The position numbers were made by a program, and so were the translations under genes. A DNA stretch of 8,753 bases from an uncultured Prevotella sp. (GTDB taxonomy: Bacteria > Bacteroidota > Bacteroidia > Bacteroidales > Bacteroidaceae), in assembly GCA_958369755.1 (NCBI GenBank), contig CATXJC010000062.1:1-8753 (forward strand), given 5' to 3'. Shown here piece by piece: positions 5,707 to 8,753 of the stretch. A model generated the notes under the pieces. It did no database searches. It was not told where the DNA came from and saw only the letters and a list, made by a program, of their open reading frames with translations. Numbering within the stretch: the first letter of the stretch is position 1; the number at the start of each line of letters is the position of its first letter.

Positions 5707-6576
5707 TTATCCGATAATACTTTCGTTCAACAATTCCTTCATCAGTCCGTCGATGTCTTCATCGCTGCTGGTCAAGGTCTTGCTTTCCTTAGCCTGGAAC
5801 ACGATGTTCTTCACGGCCTTCACCTTGGTAGGTGAACCGCTCAAACCGCACTGTGCAGGGTCGCCGTCAACATCGGCAACGCTCCACTGGTTCAGAGTGA
5901 GGTAAGGGCGCTCTTCATAGAGGTTGGCCCAAGGCTCATCACCCTTGCGCTCCATAGGGCAGGTAGCGTATTTATATTTCATTACGAGCTTCACGTTGCA
6001 TGGGCGACATGGAGCAGCACTTCCGTTTACGGTGATAACCAATGGCAATGGAGCCTCAACAGTCTCCACACCACCATCAATGAGGCGGCGTATAGTAGCC
6101 TTGCCATCCTCTACCTTGAGGATTTCCTCTGCGTAGGTTACCTGGTTCAATCCCAACTTCTGAGCCACCTGCGGACCTACCTGGGCTGTATCACCATCGA
6201 TAGCCTGGCGACCACCGATCACGATGTCAACGTCACCAATTTTCTGGATTCCGGTAGCAAGGGCATAGGAAGTAGCCAATGTATCAGCACCGGCAAAGAG
6301 ACGGTCGGTAAGCAACCAACCCGTATCAGCACCACGATAAAGACCCTGGCGGATGATTTCTCCAGCACGTGGAGGACCCATGGTCAAAATACCAACTGTA
6401 GAACCTGGATTCTGCTCTTTCAATCGGAGAGCCTGCTCCAATGCGTTCAAATCTTCAGGATTGAAGATTGCAGGAAGGGCAGCGCGATTTACTGTGCCTT
6501 CGGCGGTCATCGCATCCTTACCCACATTTCTTGTGTCAGGTACTTGCTTGGCAAGTACTACGATTTTTAAACTCAT
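5707..6576 (-). CDS. etfB: Electron transfer flavoprotein beta subunit, bifurcating-type motif
   Basis: EtfB is the partner of EtfA and binds either AMP (classical ETF) or a second FAD (bifurcating ETF). The 289-residue protein opens with MSLKIVVLAKQVPDT, the expected N-terminus, which supports this ATG. The nucleotide-binding region includes GILTMGPPRAGEIIRQGLYRG (62-82), DRLFAGADTLATSYALA (91-107) and, most tellingly, GRQAIDGDTAQVGP (122-135). The DGDTAQVGP form is what I know from electron-bifurcating EtfB proteins such as those of Acidaminococcus and clostridial Bcd complexes. The C-terminal arm contains GLSGSPTKV (244-252), typical of EtfB, and then wraps EtfA. It is first in the etfB-etfA-dehydrogenase operon, behind a leader of about 137 nt. 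A perfect inverted repeat, GTACTTGC/GCAAGTAC (6540-6558), lies in codons 7-13. Bifurcation is inferred from motif resemblance only. Confidence 0.96.
   Translation of the reverse strand: MSLKIVVLAKQVPDTRNVGKDAMTAEGTVNRAALPAIFNPEDLNALEQALRLKEQNPGSTVGILTMGPPRAGEIIRQGLYRGADTGWLLTDRLFAGADTLATSYALATGIQKIGDVDIVIGGRQAIDGDTAQVGPQVAQKLGLNQVTYAEEILKVEDGKATIRRLIDGGVETVEAPLPLVITVNGSAAPCRPCNVKLVMKYKYATCPMERKGDEPWANLYEERPYLTLNQWSVADVDGDPAQCGLSGSPTKVKAVKNIVFQAKESKTLTSSDEDIDGLMKELLNESIIG
6540..6558. repeat. Perfect 8-bp inverted repeat in the first codons of etfB
   Basis: GTACTTGC (6540-6547) and GCAAGTAC (6551-6558) are exact reverse complements with a 3-nt loop. In the mRNA this would form a hairpin starting about 18 nt after the A of the start codon, encoding part of LAKQVPD. 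That is close enough to affect ribosome loading. It may be incidental, since the residues are conserved in EtfB. Confidence 0.5.
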
Positions 6577-6713
6577 ATTTTTAAAAATGGTTATTGTTAT
6601 AATTTCCTAAGTTTGTTAGTGCTCAGTACTCAAGTTGTACGTCGTCTAGTGCGATTGTCAGACTTGCTATCGTCTAATAAGTTACTGTCCAATGTTCAAT
6701 TTGGGACAAAACA
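6577..6713 (-). promoter_or_regulatory. Long 5' leader of the etf operon with a degenerate 15-nt repeat
   Basis: The expected start site near 6713 leaves about 137 nt untranslated, the largest leader in the operon-bearing part of the window. Reading the minus strand, five consecutive units fill 6690-6618 with lengths 15, 15, 13, 15 and 15: GGACAGTAACTTATT, AGACGATAGCAAGTC, TGACAATCGCACT, AGACGACGTACAACT and TGAGTACTGAGCACT. They share an NGAC(A/G)-like start, except the last unit (TGAG). A perfect 12-bp AT palindrome (6577-6588) abuts the start codon. There is no Shine-Dalgarno within 15 nt, and I see no known riboswitch fold. Confidence 0.4.
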
Positions 6714-6719
6714 CGGGGG

Positions 6720-6751
6720 CAAAAGTAACACTTTTTTATGGCTTACGCAAA
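6720..6751 (-). promoter_or_regulatory. Promoter of the etfB-etfA-dehydrogenase operon
   Basis: On the minus strand TTTG (plus 6748-6751), 20 nt of spacer and TACTTTTG (plus 6720-6727) give a full match to the Bacteroidetes -33/-7 promoter. It lies between the riboflavin synthase stop codon (6848-6850) and etfB, so the operon does not depend on readthrough from the upstream gene. No clear terminator separates the two, so some readthrough remains possible. Confidence 0.8.
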
Positions 6752-6847
6752 TATTTTATTAAAAAAATGCCCATTTAGTCTTGCTTTGTGCGCAAAACGC
6801 AAGAAATGTGCAAGTTTTTTAGAACGTCCGTACTTAACTTTGCTGGC

Positions 6848-7450
6848 TTATTCAAAGCTCTTGAGTCGAGCGATATATTTGCCCAGAATGTCGAATTCGA
6901 TATTCACTACCGTTCCCACTTCGATGTCGCAGAAGTTGGTATTCTCTCTGGTATAAGGAATGATAGCAACGGTAAATGTGTTGTCTGTAGGATCACAGAC
7001 GGTGAGCGAAACGCCGTTAACGGTAACGCTGCCCTTGTCCACCGTGAAATAGCCTTTTCTTGCCATTTCCTTATTGAGCTCATATTCGAAAGTAAAATAA
7101 GTAGAGCCATCAGCGTCTTTCATTGCGATACATTTGGCAGTCTCGTCCACATGTCCCTGTACGATATGACCATCCAGACGGCCGTTCATCACCATAGAAC
7201 GCTCTACGTTCACCTTGTCGCCCACCTTGAGCAGACCCAGATTACTGCGGTCCAGGGTTTCCTTCATGGCGGTAACGGTATAGGTACCGTCCTTGATTTC
7301 CACCACGGTGAGGCACACACCATTGTGCGCCACGCTCTGGTCGATGCCGAGTTCATCTACGAACGAACATTTCAGGGTAAAGTCGATGTTCTCCTTATCA
7401 TGTCTGATAGCTACGACGGTAGCCATTTCTTCTACGATTCCACTAAACAT
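6848..7450 (-). CDS. ribE: Riboflavin synthase, alpha-chain type
   Basis: Riboflavin synthase converts two 6,7-dimethyl-8-ribityllumazine molecules into riboflavin plus a pyrimidinedione that is recycled. The cytoplasmic enzyme is a trimer in which each chain has two similar lumazine-binding barrels. Both are visible: domain 1 (about 1-95) starts MFSGIVEE and carries VAHNGVCLTV (40-49), while domain 2 (about 96-195) carries VTVNGVSLTV (142-151). Between them lies NVERSMVMNGRLDGHIVQGH (81-100). C46 and S148 match conserved active-site positions of the two repeats, and the MFSGIVE N-terminus is itself part of the active site, which fixes the start codon. Length (200 residues) is within the normal 195-220. 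The gene is named ribE or ribC depending on species. It has its own promoter with a leader of about 33 nt, too short for an FMN riboswitch. It lies immediately upstream of three flavoprotein genes on the same strand. Confidence 0.96.
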   Translation of the reverse strand: MFSGIVEEMATVVAIRHDKENIDFTLKCSFVDELGIDQSVAHNGVCLTVVEIKDGTYTVTAMKETLDRSNLGLLKVGDKVNVERSMVMNGRLDGHIVQGHVDETAKCIAMKDADGSTYFTFEYELNKEMARKGYFTVDKGSVTVNGVSLTVCDPTDNTFTVAIIPYTRENTNFCDIEVGTVVNIEFDILGKYIARLKSFE

Positions 7451-7489
7451 ATATTCTATTTTTATTTGGTTTCATTATTATTTAGAATG

Positions 7490-7521
7490 CAAAGATATTG
7501 CATTAGCTAGAAACAGCCAAA
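7490..7521 (-). promoter_or_regulatory. ribE: Promoter of the riboflavin synthase gene
   Basis: On the minus strand TTTG (plus 7518-7521), 20 nt of spacer and TATCTTTG (plus 7490-7497) fully match the -33/-7 consensus. Transcription would start near 7483, about 33 nt before the ATG. Confidence 0.8.
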
Positions 7522-7557
7522 TTATTTAAGTTCTTTTGATAAAATAAGCAAGATAAA

Positions 7558-7589
7558 TTTGTTTAATTGCCATATTTTTTATATTTTTG
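7558..7589 (+). promoter_or_regulatory. Promoter of the alpha/beta hydrolase gene
   Basis: TTTG at 7558-7561, 20 nt of spacer and TATTTTTG at 7582-7589 fully match the Bacteroidetes promoter. It is divergent from the riboflavin synthase promoter, with only 36 bp between their -33 elements. The start near 7596 gives a leader of about 145 nt. A small hairpin, CACAT-gataa-ATGTG (7606-7620), sits at the beginning of that leader. Confidence 0.78.
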
Positions 7590-7651
7590 CACATCATAAT
7601 ATATGCACATGATAAATGTGATATACATGTCTTTTCAAAACTCCACCGAAT

Positions 7652-7705
7652 ATGAAGAATAATGAAGACTATATAATAAGGTATAGGAGCAGCAAAATTA
7701 GATAA
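7652..7705 (+). CDS. Possible 17-codon leader ORF, uncertain
   Basis: ATG at 7652 opens a frame of 17 codons (MKNNEDYIIRYRSSKIR) ending in TAA at 7703-7705, inside the untranslated leader of the hydrolase gene. It has no Shine-Dalgarno and no recognisable attenuator features such as amino-acid runs. Chance occurrence in AT-rich DNA is the simpler explanation; it is listed because the leader is long and the frame is complete. Confidence 0.15.
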   Translation: MKNNEDYIIRYRSSKIR

Positions 7706-7740
7706 CACAGTTTAGGTAACAATAAAAACATTTGAAGACA

Positions 7741-8628
7741 ATGGAAATCAAGGAAGGTTATATGCCCTTCATGGGCTATCAAACATATTATCGTATCGTA
7801 GGTAAAACAGAGGAGGGCAAGAGCCCTATCATCCTCTTGCATGGTGGACCAGGCAGTACCCACAACTATTTCGAGCTATTGGATAGGGTAGCGGAATCAG
7901 GTAGAGCTGTCATCATGTACGACCAGTTGGGCTGTGGCAACTCATTTGTGGAGGGACATCCCGAGCTCTGGACTCCTGAGACTTGGCTCAACGAACTCTG
8001 TGCGCTCATCGACTATCTCCACATCGACCATTTTCATCTCTTGGGACAGTCGTGGGGTGGCATGCTCGCCATCATCTATCTGATAGAGAAGCAAGCAAAG
8101 GGCGTGAAGTCAGCCATCCTCAGCAGCACTCTTTCGAGCAGCAAGCTTTGGGCAAGTGAGCAACATCGCATGATTAAGTTTATGTCGGAGGAAGACCAGC
8201 GTGCCATCGCTGAGGCTGAGGCGAAGGATGACTTTTCGAGCGAGGCGTATGCCAAGGCGAATGAACACTTCATGCTCCTGCATTGTGCCGGTGAGGTGAC
8301 GGAGGATAGTCCAGAGTGTCTTCGCCGGAAGAAGCGTGCTGGTGCTGAGGCTTATCTCCATGGTTGGGGACCAAATGAATACACTCCTACTGGTACGCTC
8401 CGTGATTATGATTACACCGACTGTCTGGGCGAAATCCAAGTGCCTTGCTTGGTGATGAGTGGCACCAACGACCTCTGTACTCCATTGGTAGCAAAGACAC
8501 TTTATGATGGTATCCAAGATTCCAAGTGGCATCTCTTCGTAGGAGCCCGACACATGCCATTTGCCGAGCAAAACGATGAATATTGCAAGGTGTTGGAAGA
8601 ATGGATGGAGGAGAAAGAGGGAAAGTGA
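7741..8628 (+). CDS. Proline iminopeptidase-like alpha/beta hydrolase (peptidase family S33)
   Basis: Proline iminopeptidases release N-terminal proline and other residues from short peptides, usually in the cytoplasm. The 295-residue protein has the full alpha/beta hydrolase set, counting from the ATG at 7741: HGGPG (34-38) as the oxyanion-hole motif of S33 aminopeptidases, YDQLGCGNS (60-68), the nucleophile elbow GQSWGG (102-107, Ser104), the acid in GTNDLCTP (Asp244) and the histidine in GARHMPFAE (His271). The insert at about 130-215 is the cap domain that selects substrate, including AEAYLHGWGPNEYTPTG. Length matches the tricorn-factor F1/PepIP group (about 290-300). A TTG at 7732 is in frame, but the ATG is preferred because MEIKEGYMPF is the family-like start. 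No signal peptide is seen. Related hydrolases of the same fold act on esters or lactones, so exact peptide specificity is inferred. It is monocistronic, with a promoter at 7558-7589 and a terminator overlapping its stop codon. Confidence 0.88.
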   Translation: MEIKEGYMPFMGYQTYYRIVGKTEEGKSPIILLHGGPGSTHNYFELLDRVAESGRAVIMYDQLGCGNSFVEGHPELWTPETWLNELCALIDYLHIDHFHLLGQSWGGMLAIIYLIEKQAKGVKSAILSSTLSSSKLWASEQHRMIKFMSEEDQRAIAEAEAKDDFSSEAYAKANEHFMLLHCAGEVTEDSPECLRRKKRAGAEAYLHGWGPNEYTPTGTLRDYDYTDCLGEIQVPCLVMSGTNDLCTPLVAKTLYDGIQDSKWHLFVGARHMPFAEQNDEYCKVLEEWMEEKEGK

Positions 8629-8652
8629 TTTGGCACTTTCCCCTTTTATTTT
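8619..8652 (+). terminator. Terminator of the hydrolase gene, overlapping its stop codon
   Basis: GGGAAAGTG (8619-8627) pairs exactly with CACTTTCCC (8634-8642) around a 6-nt loop and is followed by CTTTTATTTT. The stop codon TGA (8626-8628) lies in the stem and loop. On the minus strand the downstream tract is only CTCTTTC, so it would be weaker for the convergent gene. Confidence 0.88.
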
Positions 8653-8753
8653 ATGATTCCATTGTCAGTATCAGAGAGGTTGATTCTCTTTTTGTCCAAT
8701 TGATTGTAAGCGTCTCCGCGTTTATACCTTGCATAATTCAAAAAAGCAGTAAC
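8646..8753 (-). CDS. Probable C-terminal end of a minus-strand gene, cut by the window edge
   Basis: The minus strand is open from the window edge to TAA at 8646-8648, giving 35 residues. Fragments include VTAFLNYARYKRGD and ending SDTDNGIIK. The other two minus-strand frames are stopped within about 30 nt of the edge. The hydrophilic composition and position, convergent with the hydrolase and ending just past its terminator, fit the tail of a real gene, but the stretch is too short to identify a family. Start, length and product cannot be seen. Confidence 0.45.
   Translation of the reverse strand, partial: VTAFLNYARYKRGDAYNQLDKKRINLSDTDNGIIK

Noticed and set aside
6728..6847. Rho-independent terminator after riboflavin synthase
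   Set aside because: Only short 4-5 bp pairings near 6780-6815 were found, without a suitable T-tract on the minus strand.
7451..7490. FMN riboswitch before riboflavin synthase
   Set aside because: The leader implied by the promoter is about 33 nt, far too short, and no RFN-type conserved blocks are seen.
6788..7510. Plus-strand open frame of 240 codons opposite riboflavin synthase
   Set aside because: It is antisense to a gene with clear lumazine-binding motifs, and its translation has no recognisable domain.
7732..7740. TTG start adding three residues to the hydrolase
   Set aside because: ATG at 7741 gives the family-like N-terminus, and TTG has no ribosome site supporting it.

Overview
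The window looks like chromosomal DNA of a Bacteroidales bacterium, most likely a Prevotella/Segatella-type gut or oral anaerobe. The main sign is the Bacteroidetes promoter signature, TAnnTTTG at -7. It lies upstream of six genes or operons, and in three cases it is paired with a TTTG exactly 20 nt upstream. Shine-Dalgarno sequences are weak or absent, intergenic DNA is AT-rich, and one protein carries a DUF4476 domain, a family I know mainly from Bacteroidetes. The genus is an inference.

Layout. Positions 1-801 hold a plus-strand MgtC/SapB-family membrane protein gene that ends in a hairpin shared with the next, convergent gene. Positions 812-2264 hold two minus-strand genes: a secreted protein with a BamE/SmpA-like domain joined to a DUF4476 domain, then a class I SAM-dependent methyltransferase with its own promoter. 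Positions 2265-2931 are a roughly 670-bp region with no convincing protein gene. It contains the promoter of the secreted-protein gene, two imperfect stem-loops, an outward plus-strand promoter, two 23-nt direct repeats 33 bp apart and a strong bidirectional terminator; a small RNA is possible there. Positions 2932-6576 are a minus-strand operon transcribed etfB-etfA-acyl-CoA dehydrogenase, with a promoter near 6720-6751 and a leader of about 137 nt containing a degenerate 15-nt repeat. Riboflavin synthase (6848-7450, minus) lies directly upstream of that operon. A compact divergent promoter region separates it from a plus-strand proline-iminopeptidase-like alpha/beta hydrolase (7741-8628). 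At the right edge an open minus-strand frame is probably the C-terminal end of a further gene.

How the genes relate. The dehydrogenase passes electrons from an acyl-CoA to the FAD of the EtfAB heterodimer. The EtfB motif GRQAIDGDTAQVGP resembles that of electron-bifurcating ETFs, so the unit may couple acyl-CoA/enoyl-CoA chemistry to ferredoxin and NADH. Riboflavin synthase makes the precursor of the flavins these proteins use, so the neighbourhood has a flavin theme, although each part has its own promoter. No mobile element, CRISPR array, rRNA or tRNA was seen. Most of the window is ordinary core-genome content; the least explained parts are the 2316-2869 intergenic region and the etf leader.
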